From the NCBI RefSeq assembly GCF_027924565.1, contig NZ_AP027041.1:1364001-1428000 (forward strand): a stretch of 64,000 bases of DNA, read 5' to 3'. This document shows, in pieces, positions 51,931-61,630 of this stretch; positions within the stretch are counted from its first letter, which is position 1; each line of letters begins with the position of its first letter. The DNA comes from Lysobacter auxotrophicus. GTDB lineage: Bacteria > Pseudomonadota > Gammaproteobacteria > Xanthomonadales > Xanthomonadaceae. Under the pieces are notes generated by a model, which saw only the letters and a program-made list of their open reading frames with translations, was not told the origin of the DNA and searched no databases. Made by a program: the position numbers and the translations under genes.

Positions 51931-52437
51931 ATGCATGACGATCGGGGTGGTGGCGGCGATCCCGGGGAAGCCCCGGGCCGCCGCCGTCGCGTCCGCGAGC
52001 AGACCCCGGTGCAGCGTGCACTGGGGTTGTTGGCGCGTCGCGAGCATTCCCGCAAGGAGCTCAACCGCAAATTGACCTCGCGCGGGCTGGATGCGGAGGA
52101 AGTCCAGGCCGCGGTAGACCGTCTGGCCGGCGAGGGCTGGCAGGACGACACCCGCTTCGCCGAAAGCCTGGTGCGCAGCCGGGCGGCCAGCGGCTACGGA
52201 CCGTTGCGGATTCGTGCGGAGCTTTCGACCCACGGGCTGGACGGTGAGGCCATCGCCCGCGCCATGGCGACCTTCGAGGGCGACTGGAAGGAGAGTGCCC
52301 GGGATCTGGTCCGTCGGCGGTTCGGCAAAGCGCTGGAGGAGCTTGCGCAACGCCGGAAAGCAGCCGATTTCCTGATCCGCCGCGGCTTCGATGGCGACAG
52401 CGTGCGCGCTGCGACCCGGCTCGATTTGGACGACTGA
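51931..52437 (+). CDS. recX: Regulatory protein RecX
   Basis: A 168-residue modulator that caps RecA filaments. The three helical repeats are visible ([79 protein letters not shown]...). The first about 25 residues are Gly/Arg-rich and not conserved. It follows recA by 40 bases, the common arrangement. Confidence 0.95.
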   Translation: MHDDRGGGGDPGEAPGRRRRVREQTPVQRALGLLARREHSRKELNRKLTSRGLDAEEVQAAVDRLAGEGWQDDTRFAESLVRSRAASGYGPLRIRAELSTHGLDGEAIARAMATFEGDWKESARDLVRRRFGKALEELAQRRKAADFLIRRGFDGDSVRAATRLDLDD

Positions 52438-52761
52438 CGCCCCGGCACCCGGGTGGATTCGGCATCGACGTTGCCGGCTCGGTCGCGAGCACCTCATCCC
52501 GCGCCTTCCTCGATCGCGCGCGTTGTGGCCACGAGCCAACGATGGGTCCGGCAACCTCGCCATGTCGGAATACCGTGAAGCGCGTTTGCGGCCCGCAGAA
52601 CCCCGCGGGGCGCATGTCGACGCTGCCAAGCGCGAGGCCGGCGGGCCTGCTACGCTAACCGGCTTTCGGGTTCGGGTTGCCTGCTCCTGTCGACGCCCCC
52701 ACTAGTGAGGGCATGGGCCGGTCGGGCAGGCCGTCCCTGTCACCGACTTCGCGCGCCAGGC
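52438..52761. other. Intergenic region before alaS
   Basis: Nothing but leader sequence is evident in these 324 bases. A possible -10 (TACGCT at 52651-52656) precedes alaS, with no good -35. No repeat or small gene is recognised. Confidence 0.5.
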
Positions 52762-55395
52762 ATGAAAACCACTACCGAAATCCGCAGCGATTTCCTCGAG
52801 TTCTTCCGTGGAAAGGCCCACACCATCGTCCCGTCGGCGCCGCTGGTGCCGGCCAACGACCCGACGTTGCTGTTCACCAACTCGGGCATGGTCCAGTTCA
52901 AGAACGTCTTCCTCGGCAGCGAGAAGCCCGGCTACGTGCGCGCAGCCGACGTGCAGCGCTGCCTGCGTGCCGGCGGCAAGCACAACGACCTCGACCAGGT
53001 CGGCTACACCGCGCGCCACCACACGTTCTTCGAAATGCTGGGCAACTGGTCCTTCGGCGACTACTTCAAGGAAGACGCCATTACCTGGGCCTGGGAGCTG
53101 TTGACGAAGGTCTGGGCGCTGCCTGCCGACCGCCTGACCGTCACGGTCTACCACACCGACGACGAAGCCTACGAAATCTGGAACAGGAAGATCGGCGTGC
53201 CGCCGGAGCGCATCGTGCGCATCGGCGACAACAAGGGCGCACCGTTCGCCTCCGACAATTTCTGGCAGATGGCCGACACCGGCCCGTGCGGACCCTGCAC
53301 CGAAATTTTCTACGATCACGGCGCGCACATCGCCGGCGGCCCGCCGGGCTCGCCCGACGAGGACGGCGACCGCTTCATCGAGATCTGGAACCTGGTCTTC
53401 ATGCAGTTCGACCGCCAGCCCGACGGCACGCTGCTGCCGCTTCCGGCCCCGTGCGTCGACACCGGCATGGGCCTGGAACGCCTGGCCGCCGTGCTGCAGG
53501 GCGTGCACGGCAATTACGAGATCGACCTGTTCCGCCACCTGATCGCCAAGGCGGCGGAGTTCACCTCCACCGCGGATCTGGACAACAAGTCCTTGCGCGT
53601 GATCGCCGATCACATCCGCGCATGCTCCTTCCTCATCGTCGACGGCGTGCTGCCGAGCAATGAAGGCCGCGGCTACGTCCTTCGTCGCATCATCCGCCGC
53701 GCGCTGCGCCATGGCTGGATGCTGGGCCAGAAGGGCCCGTTCTTCCACCGGATGGTCGCGCCGCTGGTCGAGGTGATGGGCGATGCCTACCCCGAACTGA
53801 CCGCCAAGCGCGAGTTCGTCGAGCGCGCGCTGCTCGCCGAGGAAGAGCGTTTCGCCGAAACCCTCGACGCCGGCATGCGCATCTTCGACGAAGTCGCCGC
53901 GCGCTCGAACACGACGATCCCGGGCGTGGACGCGTTCCGCCTGTACGACACCTACGGTTTCCCGGTCGACCTGACCGCCGACATCGCGCGCGAGCGTGGT
54001 CTTGCGGTGGACATGGAAGGCTTCGAGACCGCGATGGAACAGCAGCGCGAAACCGCGCGCGCCGCCGGCAAGTTCGGCAACACCACGACGATGCCGGCCG
54101 AACTCGCCGCGCAGCTCGCGCCGACGCAGTTCCTCGGTTACGACCAGCTCGCCGACGAAGGCCTGGAAGTCGTCGCGCTGCTGAAGAACGGCCGCGCCGT
54201 CGATCGCATCGAAGCGGGGGAAGAGGCCGCGGTGATCCTCGATCGCACGCCGTTCTATGCCGAAAGCGGTGGACAGGTCGGCGATACCGGCGACCTCGAG
54301 GCCGGCGCCGCGCGCTTCGCGGTGCGCGACACGGTGAAGTTCGCCGGCCAGTTCCACGGGCACGTCGGCACGCTCGCCAGCGGTTCGCTGCAGCGCGGCG
54401 ATCGCGTGCGCGCGACGGTCGACACCGTCCGCCGCGCCGCGACCGTGCTGAATCATTCGGCCACGCACCTGCTGCATTCGGCGCTGCGTTCCGTGCTCGG
54501 CGACCACGTCGTGCAGAAGGGTTCGCTGGTCGCGCCCGATCGCCTGCGTTTCGACTTCTCGCATTTCGCCCCGCTGGGCGCGGGCGAGCTCGCCGAGATC
54601 GAGCGCCTCGTCAACGCGGAAATCCGCGGCAACCACGCGGCCGAAGTGCACCACATGGGCATGCAGGAAGCGCTCGACTTCGGTGCGATGGCGCTGTTCG
54701 GCGAGAAGTACGGCGACCGCGTGCGCGTGCTGCGCATGGGCGGCACCTCGACCGAGCTGTGCGGCGGCACGCACGTTTCGCGCACCGGCGACATCGGCCT
54801 GTTCAAGATCGTCTCCGAAGGCGGTGTGTCCGCTGGTGTGCGCCGCATCGAGGCGCTGACCGGGCAGGGCGCGCTGGACTTCGTGGCCGAGGAGGAGCGT
54901 CGTCTCGACGAGGCTGCGCGCCTGCTGGGCGGCAACGCGGCCGACGTGTCGGACAAGCTGCGCAGCCTGCTCGATCGCCAGAAGAAGCTCGAGCGCGAGC
55001 TCGAGTCGCTGAAGGCGAAGGCCGCATCGGGCGCCACCTCGGACCTTGCCGGGTCCGCTGCCCAGGTGGGCGGCGTGAAGGTGGTGGCGACGCGCCTTGA
55101 GGGTTTCGACGCCAAGGCCCTGCGCGACGCGGTCGACCGCCTCAAGCAGCAGATGGGCGACGCGGTGATCGTCCTGGCCGGGGCGAGCGAGGGCAAGGCG
55201 GCCCTGGTCGCCGGTGTGAACGGTAGTGCGGCCGGCAAGGTGAAGGCAGGGGAACTCCTCGCGCATGTCGCCAGTCGCATCAACGGCAAGGGCGGCGGTC
55301 GTCCCGACATGGCGCAGGGCGGTGGCGAAGACGGGCCGGCCCTGGTCCAGGTCCTCGCCGAGGTTCCGGCCTGGGTCGAAAGCAAACTTGGCTGA
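52762..55395 (+). CDS. alaS: Alanyl-tRNA synthetase
   Basis: An 877-residue class II synthetase. The catalytic domain begins [45 protein letters not shown]. The editing domain has [12 protein letters not shown] and CGGTHV (zinc-binding histidines and cysteine). The C-terminal oligomerisation domain includes a coiled coil ([22 protein letters not shown]) and a Gly-rich end ([16 protein letters not shown]). Start [11 protein letters not shown] at 52762. csrA follows, a conserved order in gammaproteobacteria. Confidence 0.98.
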   Translation: MKTTTEIRSDFLEFFRGKAHTIVPSAPLVPANDPTLLFTNSGMVQFKNVFLGSEKPGYVRAADVQRCLRAGGKHNDLDQVGYTARHHTFFEMLGNWSFGDYFKEDAITWAWELLTKVWALPADRLTVTVYHTDDEAYEIWNRKIGVPPERIVRIGDNKGAPFASDNFWQMADTGPCGPCTEIFYDHGAHIAGGPPGSPDEDGDRFIEIWNLVFMQFDRQPDGTLLPLPAPCVDTGMGLERLAAVLQGVHGNYEIDLFRHLIAKAAEFTSTADLDNKSLRVIADHIRACSFLIVDGVLPSNEGRGYVLRRIIRRALRHGWMLGQKGPFFHRMVAPLVEVMGDAYPELTAKREFVERALLAEEERFAETLDAGMRIFDEVAARSNTTIPGVDAFRLYDTYGFPVDLTADIARERGLAVDMEGFETAMEQQRETARAAGKFGNTTTMPAELAAQLAPTQFLGYDQLADEGLEVVALLKNGRAVDRIEAGEEAAVILDRTPFYAESGGQVGDTGDLEAGAARFAVRDTVKFAGQFHGHVGTLASGSLQRGDRVRATVDTVRRAATVLNHSATHLLHSALRSVLGDHVVQKGSLVAPDRLRFDFSHFAPLGAGELAEIERLVNAEIRGNHAAEVHHMGMQEALDFGAMALFGEKYGDRVRVLRMGGTSTELCGGTHVSRTGDIGLFKIVSEGGVSAGVRRIEALTGQGALDFVAEEERRLDEAARLLGGNAADVSDKLRSLLDRQKKLERELESLKAKAASGATSDLAGSAAQVGGVKVVATRLEGFDAKALRDAVDRLKQQMGDAVIVLAGASEGKAALVAGVNGSAAGKVKAGELLAHVASRINGKGGGRPDMAQGGGEDGPALVQVLAEVPAWVESKLG

Positions 55396-55533
55396 ATGGT
55401 GAACGCTGACCACTTGCGGTTGCGGGGGCGTTTGACCCGCCGCTAAGATGGTTCACGTTTGTGTTTCAAGAATCGGGGAGCTCCCGGAGCTCCCACATGC
55501 CGGCCCGGAAAGGGCGGCCATAGGAGATGTTAG

Positions 55534-55740
55534 ATGCTGATCCTGACGCGTCGCGTCGGTGAGACCTTGATGATCGGCGACTCGGTGACCGTCACCGTGC
55601 TCGGCGTCAAGGGAAACCAGGTGCGTATCGGTATTACCGCGCCCAAAGATGTTGCAGTCCACCGCGAAGAGATCTATCAGCGCATCCAGCGTGGCGAAGA
55701 GCCCGCGGACAACGATGCGGGCAAGCACAACGCCGGCTGA
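55534..55740 (+). CDS. csrA: Carbon storage regulator CsrA
   Basis: A 68-residue post-transcriptional regulator that binds GGA motifs in mRNA leaders. The core [34 protein letters not shown] and the RNA-contacting segment [15 protein letters not shown] are intact. The C-terminal seven residues extend beyond the E. coli protein, as is usual in xanthomonads. It follows alaS with a 138-base gap. A GGAGAT ribosome-binding site precedes the start; this and other GGA triplets in the leader would allow autoregulation. Confidence 0.98.
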   Translation: MLILTRRVGETLMIGDSVTVTVLGVKGNQVRIGITAPKDVAVHREEIYQRIQRGEEPADNDAGKHNAG

Positions 55741-55748
55741 GAAATCGT

Positions 55749-55777
55749 TTGCCGTACGCGGAGCGAGCCGCTATCCT
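55749..55777 (+). promoter_or_regulatory. Promoter for tRNA-Ser
   Basis: TTGCCG (55749-55754) and TATCCT (55772-55777) at 17-base spacing, ending 28 bases before the tRNA. Confidence 0.65.
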
Positions 55778-55805
55778 TTGCGCCCGCACCGTTTTGATGT
55801 TCCGC

Positions 55806-55898
55806 GGAGACTTGCCCGAGAGGCCGAAGGGGCTCCCCTGCTAAGGGAGTATGGGGTCAAAAGCTCCATCGAGGGTTCGAATCCCTCAGTCTCCGCCA
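55806..55898 (+). tRNA. tRNA-Ser (anticodon GCT)
   Basis: A 93-base class II tRNA. The acceptor GGAGACT pairs with AGTCTCC, then GCCA. The anticodon arm CTCCC CTGCTAA GGGAG gives anticodon GCT (reads AGC/AGU). A long variable arm typical of serine tRNAs is present, followed by the T arm GAGGG TTCGAAT CCCTC. Confidence 0.96.
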
Positions 55899-56060
55899 GT
55901 TCCATCGACCGGCCGGATCGGTCACCAGGATGCAACGCATGCTGGTCACGCACGACGCCATCGGCGACGTGCAAGCGATCCAGGCGGTTGCACGAATCCG
56001 CGCGGTTCGTGCAGGGTCGAAGCGCCTTCAACGGCTTCGATCAAAGTGTTCGAAAAATGT

Positions 56061-56089
56061 TTGACGAATCGGCAACGATCCTTCATAAT
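56061..56089 (+). promoter_or_regulatory. Promoter for tRNA-Arg
   Basis: TTGACG (56061-56066) and CATAAT (56084-56089) at exactly 17 bases, an AT-rich stretch in a GC-rich setting. The predicted transcription start is only a few bases before the mature tRNA. Confidence 0.75.
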
Positions 56090-56100
56090 TTTTCAACTCA

Positions 56101-56177
56101 GCGCCCGTAGCTCAGCTGGATAGAGCACCAGGCTACGAACTTGGTGGTCGGGAGTTCGAATCTCTCCGGGCGCGCCA
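56101..56177 (+). tRNA. tRNA-Arg (anticodon ACG)
   Basis: A 77-base cloverleaf. The acceptor GCGCCCG pairs with CGGGCGC, then GCCA. The anticodon arm CCAGG CTACGAA CTTGG gives ACG; the A is normally edited to inosine to read CGU/CGC/CGA. The T arm is GGGAG TTCGAAT CTCTC-like. A strong terminator follows. Confidence 0.97.
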
Positions 56178-56185
56178 TACAAGAC

Positions 56186-56217
56186 AAAAAGGCCGATGCG
56201 AAAGCATCGGCCTTTTT
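56186..56217. terminator. Terminator after tRNA-Arg
   Basis: A 14-bp stem (AAAAAGGCCGATGC at 56186-56199 with its complement at 56204-56217), loop GAAA, with A and T tracts on both sides. It can work in both directions. Confidence 0.93.
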
Positions 56218-56234
56218 GTTTGCGTTTTGCTTTG

Positions 56235-56349
56235 GTGATTCGTGATTCGTGATTCGTGATTCGTGATTCGTGATTCGTGATTCGTGATTCGTGATTCGTG
56301 ATTCGTGATTCGTGATTCGTGATTCGTGATGGCGTGATGGCGTGATGGC
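56235..56349. repeat. Tandem repeat: 13 x GTGATTC followed by 3 x GTGATGGC
   Basis: Bases 56235-56325 are 13 perfect copies of the heptamer GTGATTC. Bases 56326-56349 are three copies of the octamer GTGATGGC. It sits between the tRNA-Arg terminator and the polysaccharide genes. Perfect repeats of this length are likely to vary in copy number between strains. Confidence 0.97.
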
Positions 56350-56367
56350 GTGAACGGCTATCTATTC

Positions 56368-56398
56368 CGTCATCCCGGCAAAGGCCGGGACCCAGGCC
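56368..56398. repeat. REP-like element
   Basis: Another copy of the GTCATCCCGG...CCGGGA palindrome (core TCATCCCGGCAAAGGCCGGG). It is followed near 56438-56452 by a truncated piece of the TTACCCGGGCTACA arm. Confidence 0.75.
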
Positions 56399-56459
56399 AT
56401 CACGGCCGCAGCATCCTCACGTCATTCCGTCGTCGCTTACCCGCGCTACAGAGCACCGA

Positions 56460-57512
56460 CTAGGCAGTAACCGCCGTCGCATCGACGCGCGCACCGTCAC
56501 GCGCATCGCCGTAATACTCGCGATACCACGCGACGAATCGCGCCACGCCTTCTTCCACCGTCACGCTCGGCGCATAACCCATGTCGCGCGCCAGGTCGGT
56601 GCAGTCCGCTTCCGTCGCAGGCACGTCGCCAGCCTGGAGGGGCAGCATGCGCAGCGTCGCCTTGCGGCCCAGGCATCGCTCCAGCACTTCGATGTAACCA
56701 AGCAACTCCACGCTCTGCGCGCTGCCGATGTTGTACAGGCGATACGGCGCCACGCCGCTGCTCGACGGATCGGGTGCCGCGCCGTTCCACGCAGCGTCCA
56801 CGCCCGGCACGCGATCGAGCGCACGCACCACGCCGGCGACGATGTCGTCGATGTAGGTGAAGCTGCGCTTGTGGCGCCCGTGGTTGAACACCGGGATCGG
56901 CTCGCCCGCGAGGATCGCGCGCGTGAACAGGAACAACGCCATGTCCGGTCGACCCCACGGGCCGTACACGGTGAAGAAGCGAAGGCCCGTGCACGGCACG
57001 CCGTACAGGTGCGCGTAGCTGTGCGCCATTGCCTCGTTCGCCTTCTTCGTCGCGGCGTAGAGCGTGAGCGGATGTTCGGTGGATTGATGCTCGGAGAAAG
57101 GCATCGCGGTGTTCGCGCCATAGACCGAACTCGTGGACGCGTACACCAGATGCTCGATGCCGTGGTGGCGCGCGCCTTCGAGCACGTGCAGGAACCCGGT
57201 GACGTTGCTCGCCACGTACACGTGCGGATTCTCCGCCGCATAGCGCACGCCCGCCTGCGCGGCGAGGTGCACGACACGCTGCGGACGATGCTCGCGGAAC
57301 AGCGCGTCCACGGCGTCGCGATCGGCCAGGTCGCCGTGCACATGGGTGTACGCCGGATCATTGGCGAACCGTGCCAATCGTGCGCGTTTGAGCGACACGT
57401 CGTAGTAGTCGTTGAGGTTGTCGAAGCCGACCACTTCATCGCCGCGCGCGAGCAACGCCTGCGCGACGTGCGATCCGATGAAGCCGGCCGTGCCGGTGAC
57501 CAGTACCTTCAC
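56460..57512 (-). CDS. NAD-dependent UDP-sugar 4-epimerase (UDP-glucuronate epimerase-like)
   Basis: A 350-residue short-chain dehydrogenase-type epimerase. The Rossmann motif [13 protein letters not shown], the segment [18 protein letters not shown], the catalytic YxxxK (YAATKKANE) and RPDMALFLF place it with UDP-glucuronate 4-epimerases. It would interconvert gluco- and galacto-configured UDP-uronic acids, possibly the product of the dehydrogenase encoded just upstream. The GTG start at 57512 overlaps that gene's stop (GTGA), so the two proteins are translationally coupled. The true substrate (GlcA or GlcNAcA) is not settled by sequence. Confidence 0.88.
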   Translation of the reverse strand: MKVLVTGTAGFIGSHVAQALLARGDEVVGFDNLNDYYDVSLKRARLARFANDPAYTHVHGDLADRDAVDALFREHRPQRVVHLAAQAGVRYAAENPHVYVASNVTGFLHVLEGARHHGIEHLVYASTSSVYGANTAMPFSEHQSTEHPLTLYAATKKANEAMAHSYAHLYGVPCTGLRFFTVYGPWGRPDMALFLFTRAILAGEPIPVFNHGRHKRSFTYIDDIVAGVVRALDRVPGVDAAWNGAAPDPSSSGVAPYRLYNIGSAQSVELLGYIEVLERCLGRKATLRMLPLQAGDVPATEADCTDLARDMGYAPSVTVEEGVARFVAWYREYYGDARDGARVDATAVTA

Positions 57513-58891
57513 AGCCGACCGTCCACGGCATCGCGCGGAAGCACGTATTTCACGTCGTAGACGATCGATACCGGCTTGCCGAACGCGCGAATGCCGTCCG
57601 CGCCGAGTTGCGCGAACTCGCGATGCGCCACCGCGACGATCACCGCGTCGTAGTCGCCATGCGCGGGTGCTTCGATCGTCGAAAGGCCGTATTCGTGCGC
57701 GGCGTCGTTCGCGTTGACCCACGGATCGTGCACGTCGACCTGCGCGTTATAGCCGCGCAATGCGTGCACGATGTCGACGACGCGTGTGTTGCGAAGGTCC
57801 GGGCAGTTTTCCTTGAACGCGAGGCCGAGCACGAGGATGCGCGCCTGCACCGGATTGATGCCCTTTCGCACCATCAGCCGCACCACTTCGCTCGCGATGT
57901 ACGCGCCCATGCCGTCGTTGGTTCGACGACCGGCGAGGATCACGTCCGGGTGATGGCCGATTTCCTGCGCCTTGTGGGTCAGGTAGTACGGGTCCACGCC
58001 GATGCAGTGCCCGCCGACCAGGCCGGGACGGAACGGCAGGAAGTTCCACTTCGTGCCTGCCGCCTGCAGCACTTCCAGCGTGTCGATGCCGAGCTTGTTG
58101 AACAGGATCGCCAGGTCGTTCACCAGCGCGATGTTGAGGTCGCGCTGCGTGTTCTCGATGACCTTCGCCGCTTCGGCGACCTTGATCGAACTGGCCTTGT
58201 GCGTGCCCGCCTCGATGATCGAACCGTACAGCGCATCGACGAAATCCGCCGCGCGCGGCGTCGAGCCGGAGGTGATTTTCAGGATGCGTGTGAGGCGATG
58301 GTCCTTGTCGCCGGGGTTGATGCGTTCCGGGCTGTAGCCGGCGAAGAAATCGCGGTTGAACACCAGCCCGGACGCGCGCTCCAGGATGGGCACGCACACT
58401 TCCTCGGTGCAACCGGGGTACACGGTGGATTCGTACACGACGACGTCGCCGCGCTTGAGCACCTGGCCGAGCGCCTCGCTCGCGCGCACCAGCGGACCGA
58501 GGTCCGGACGCTTGGCGGCGTCGATCGGCGTCGGCACGGTGACGATGTAGACGTTGCATCGCTGCAACATGCCCAGGTCGCTGCTGCAGCGCAGGCGCCG
58601 GGCGAGCGCGAGTTCGCCCGCGTCGACTTCCAGCGTGCTGTCGCGCCCTTCGCGCAGTTCGACCACGCGTTGCGCGTTGATGTCGAAGCCCACGGTGTCG
58701 TAGCGGCGGCCGAATGCCACCGCCAAAGGCAATCCCACGTACCCCAGCCCGACCACGCCCAGCCGTACCGTGTCCAGCGTCGGCAGGGCGGCGGTGTCGG
58801 GTGCGCCGTGCACCGCCGCGTCCGCGTCGCGCCGGGCCGTGTCCAGCACGGCCCGGTGGACCAGCCGTTCCCCAATCTCGGTGGTGTCCAT
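57509..58891 (-). CDS. Nucleotide-sugar dehydrogenase (UDP-HexNAc 6-dehydrogenase, TviB/WbpO-like)
   Basis: A 460-residue enzyme that oxidises a UDP-hexose or UDP-N-acetylhexosamine to the uronic acid with two NAD+. The NAD motif [28 protein letters not shown] and [15 protein letters not shown] are present. The catalytic cysteine is in [20 protein letters not shown], a form typical of the UDP-GlcNAc/GalNAc dehydrogenases (Vi antigen TviB, WbpO). Residues 1-45 form an extra N-terminal segment before the Rossmann fold. Coupled to the epimerase downstream. Likely product: a UDP-HexNAcA for an acidic polysaccharide. Confidence 0.9.
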   Translation of the reverse strand: MDTTEIGERLVHRAVLDTARRDADAAVHGAPDTAALPTLDTVRLGVVGLGYVGLPLAVAFGRRYDTVGFDINAQRVVELREGRDSTLEVDAGELALARRLRCSSDLGMLQRCNVYIVTVPTPIDAAKRPDLGPLVRASEALGQVLKRGDVVVYESTVYPGCTEEVCVPILERASGLVFNRDFFAGYSPERINPGDKDHRLTRILKITSGSTPRAADFVDALYGSIIEAGTHKASSIKVAEAAKVIENTQRDLNIALVNDLAILFNKLGIDTLEVLQAAGTKWNFLPFRPGLVGGHCIGVDPYYLTHKAQEIGHHPDVILAGRRTNDGMGAYIASEVVRLMVRKGINPVQARILVLGLAFKENCPDLRNTRVVDIVHALRGYNAQVDVHDPWVNANDAAHEYGLSTIEAPAHGDYDAVIVAVAHREFAQLGADGIRAFGKPVSIVYDVKYVLPRDAVDGRL

Positions 58892-59070
58892 TCGCTCACT
58901 CGTTCGTTGACGTGACGGCCGCCGGCCTTGCCCGCAGTCGCCTTGATGCACCAAACGCAGTCGCCGCCCGGGACAGGACGCGCGGGCCGCCGTGTCCGCC
59001 TTCGCGCCATGCCTGCGTTCGTGTTCGTTGAATCCGAATGGACACCGGCAGGACCGGACAGGGGGCGAAG

Positions 59071-59886
59071 GTGGCGGTCGCATGGCGACAGGCAACATCG
59101 GCGTGCTCGTTGCGCGACGCGTTCGCGTGCGGGCCGATGGCACCCGGCGCCTGTGCGACCGCCATCGTCGATCTGCGTGAGTGGCAACCCTGGCGCGACG
59201 AGGCGTGGTCCCTGCTCGACGCGTCCGAACGCCAGCGCGCCAGCCAGCGTCGTTTCGCGCAGGACCGCGAAGCGCTCGCGCTGACCTACGCGCTGCACCG
59301 CCTGTTTGTCGCCGGGTCGCTGCGGATCGAACCGCATGCGTTCTCCATCGCGCGCGATGCCGAAGGCGCGCCGCACCTGCCGGGCATGACGCTGGAAGGT
59401 CGCAACGTGCGCACCAGCCTGAGTCACGCCGACGGCGTGGCCGCGTTCGCGCTGTGCGCGCTGGGGCCGGTGGGGATCGATGTCGAAGCCGCCTTCCGTG
59501 CGGCGGAATTGCCGGGCATCGCGACGAGCGTGTGCCATCCGACCGAACTGGAATCGCTGGCGAATTTCGCCGAGCCGGCGCGCAGTCGCGCGCTGCTGGC
59601 GTTGTGGGTGCGGAAGGAAGCGCTGCTCAAGGCCGAAGGCATCGGCCTGGCGCGCGAGATGTGCAGCTTCCGCGCCGCCGCCGGCGCGGAGTTCTTCCTG
59701 GCCGGGAGCGCGCGGGAACTACCTGCGGCGTGCAGCGTGCGCCTGGCCATGCTCGATGTGGGCGAGCGATGGACCGCGGCCGTAGCGGCGCCGCGCGAGG
59801 CCGCGGTCGAATGCCAGCAGTTGCATCCGCTGGACGCCCCGCCCTCTGGCCGGAGCGTCGACGGGAGGTCGTTGTACGTGTCGTGA
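59071..59886 (+). CDS. Sfp-type 4'-phosphopantetheinyl transferase
   Basis: A roughly 271-residue enzyme that moves 4'-phosphopantetheine from CoA to carrier domains. The two signature blocks are visible: [10 protein letters not shown] (Mg-binding Asp and Glu) and [16 protein letters not shown] (the W-x3-KEA-x2-K block). The order [20 protein letters not shown]...PHLPG...TSLSHADG is typical of the Sfp family. GTG at 59071 is chosen because AGGGGG lies about six bases upstream; ATG 59038 and ATG 59137 are alternatives. It lies 2.9 kb before a peptide synthetase gene that would need it. It is divergent from the dehydrogenase gene. Confidence 0.88.
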   Translation: MAVAWRQATSACSLRDAFACGPMAPGACATAIVDLREWQPWRDEAWSLLDASERQRASQRRFAQDREALALTYALHRLFVAGSLRIEPHAFSIARDAEGAPHLPGMTLEGRNVRTSLSHADGVAAFALCALGPVGIDVEAAFRAAELPGIATSVCHPTELESLANFAEPARSRALLALWVRKEALLKAEGIGLAREMCSFRAAAGAEFFLAGSARELPAACSVRLAMLDVGERWTAAVAAPREAAVECQQLHPLDAPPSGRSVDGRSLYVS

Positions 59887-60024
59887 TCGCGTCGCAAGGG
59901 GGGAACGTCATCGCCACGATGACGCGCGACGCCCGGCCCCGGCCGGGACTTCTCCGGAACTTCCACCAGGCTGTCTGACGGATGTGCGTGCGCGATGCGC
60001 GCGCACCGCGTAGGAGTGCGGTTT

Positions 60025-61419
60025 ATGATGTTCGGTAGAGCGAGTCTGAAGAACCGGGCGTTGCTGCTTCTGTGGCTGCTCGAGGTACTGCTGGTGATGG
60101 CGGCGGTGATGGGCGCGGCGTGGCTGCGCTTCATGAACGACCCCGAAGGTCACGAGATCTTCTCCGAGAACCTCACGGTCCGCGCGTTGCTGGTCGCGGC
60201 GTTCGTCACCACCGCGATGGCCGCGCTCGGCCTGTACCAGGTGCACGTGCGCCTGAACCGCTTCGAGTTCGCGCTGCGCCTGCTGGTGTCGTTCGCCATC
60301 GGCGGCATCGGGCTGATGGTGCTGTACTACCTGGTTCCGAATGCCTACATCGGCCGCGGCGTGATCGTCATCGCGATGGTGCTCGGCCTGGTGGGCATGG
60401 CCGCGCTGCGCTTCTGCGTGATGCACGTGTTCCGCGGCGATCTGTTCAAGCGTCGCGTGCTGGTGCTCGGCGCGGGACACAACGCGGACCTGATCAACAC
60501 GCGCATGCGCCGTGGTAGCGATCGCCGCGCGTTCACGCTGATCGGCTTCGTGCCCATCGACGGACAGGAAGCCTGCGTGCCCGATTCGATGCGCATTGCC
60601 GCGCCCGACGGCCTGGCCGACATCGTGCACCGGTTGCAGATCAGCGAGGTCGTCGTCGCGCCGGACGAGCGCCGCGGCGGCCTGCCGATGGAGGAAATGC
60701 TCACCTGCGTGCAGCGCGGCGTGGCGATGACCGACCTGTCGACCTTCTTCGAACGCGAAGCGGGCCTGGTGACGACGAACCTGTGCGACCCGTCGTGGCT
60801 GGTGTTTTCAGGCGGTTTCGACCACTCGACCTCGCGCTGCATGAACAAGCGGCTGTTCGACGTGCTCGCCGCGTCCGCGCTGCTGTTGATCGCATGGCCG
60901 TTCATGGTGCTGGTCGCGGCGCTGGTCCGCCTGGAATCGAGCGGCCCCATCCTCTACCAGCAGACGCGCATCGGCGAAGGCGGGCGGCCGTTCGAACTGA
61001 TCAAGTTCCGCAGCATGCGCGTGGATGCCGAAGGCGATGGCGTGGCGCGGTGGGCGCAGCGCGGCGACGACCGCACCACGCGCGTGGGCAAGTTCATCCG
61101 CCTGACGCGGCTGGACGAACTGCCGCAGCTGTTCAACATCCTGCGCGGTGAGATGAGCATCGTCGGCCCGCGCCCGGAACGTCCGCAGTTCGTCGACATG
61201 CTCAGTCGCGAGATCCGTTACTACGCCGTGCGTCATTGCGTGAAGCCCGGCCTGACGGGCTGGGCGCAGCTGCGCTATCCGTATGGCGCCTCGGTGCGCG
61301 ACGCGGAAGAGAAGCTGAAATTCGACCTGTTCTACGTCAAGAACCACGGCCTGGTGTTCGACCTGATCATCCTGTTGCAGACGGTCGAGGTGGTGCTGTT
61401 CCAGCGCGGATCCCGATAG
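60025..61419 (+). CDS. Exopolysaccharide priming glycosyltransferase (TIGR03013/EpsB-like, undecaprenyl-phosphate sugar transferase)
   Basis: A 464-residue inner-membrane enzyme. Four N-terminal membrane helices are followed by a Rossmann-like middle (VLVLGAGHNADLI, ISEVVVAPDERRGGLPMEEML), a further helix near 285-310, and a bacterial sugar transferase domain (KRLFDVLAASALLLIAWP, QTRIGEGGRPFELIKFRSM, TRLDELPQLFNILRGEMSIVGPRPERP). It should transfer a sugar phosphate to undecaprenyl phosphate, starting a repeat unit. The form resembles the TIGR03013 group often found with exosortase systems, but no exosortase is in view. ATG at 60025 follows a GGAG box. Confidence 0.92.
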   Translation: MMFGRASLKNRALLLLWLLEVLLVMAAVMGAAWLRFMNDPEGHEIFSENLTVRALLVAAFVTTAMAALGLYQVHVRLNRFEFALRLLVSFAIGGIGLMVLYYLVPNAYIGRGVIVIAMVLGLVGMAALRFCVMHVFRGDLFKRRVLVLGAGHNADLINTRMRRGSDRRAFTLIGFVPIDGQEACVPDSMRIAAPDGLADIVHRLQISEVVVAPDERRGGLPMEEMLTCVQRGVAMTDLSTFFEREAGLVTTNLCDPSWLVFSGGFDHSTSRCMNKRLFDVLAASALLLIAWPFMVLVAALVRLESSGPILYQQTRIGEGGRPFELIKFRSMRVDAEGDGVARWAQRGDDRTTRVGKFIRLTRLDELPQLFNILRGEMSIVGPRPERPQFVDMLSREIRYYAVRHCVKPGLTGWAQLRYPYGASVRDAEEKLKFDLFYVKNHGLVFDLIILLQTVEVVLFQRGSR

Positions 61420-61490
61420 CAGGCGCATCAGGATCGGGCGCGCAGCAGGAGAGATGTGACACTTCGAAGCCAGACCCGCACGGCGATCAC

Positions 61491-61608
61491 TCCCCCTCTC
61501 CCGCGTGCGGGAGAGGGCAAGGGGTGAGGGCAGGCGGCCGGTCGCTTTTTTCGAGGCGCGTTCGCGGTTTGCCCTCACCCCAACCCTCTCCCGCGAGCGG
61601 GAGAGGGG
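61491..61608. repeat. Inverted pair of CCTCTCCCGC/GCGGGAGAGG repeats
   Basis: Two copies in opposite orientation: 61491-61530 (CCCCCTCTCCCGC...GAGAGGGCAAGGGGTGAGGG) and 61571-61608 (CCCTCACCCCAACCCTCTCC...GCGGGAGAGGGG). They are the same element as 26746-26782. They separate convergent genes. Confidence 0.8.
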
Positions 61609-61630
61609 CAACATCAAGAGCAAAGAGCAG

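Noticed and set aside
55806-56177. tRNA-associated integration site (att) next to tRNA-Ser or tRNA-Arg
   Set aside because: No integrase gene and no direct repeat of a tRNA 3' end were found downstream in the window.
56235-56349. CRISPR array
   Set aside because: The repeat units are 7-8 bases with no spacers and no cas genes are nearby. It is a simple tandem repeat.
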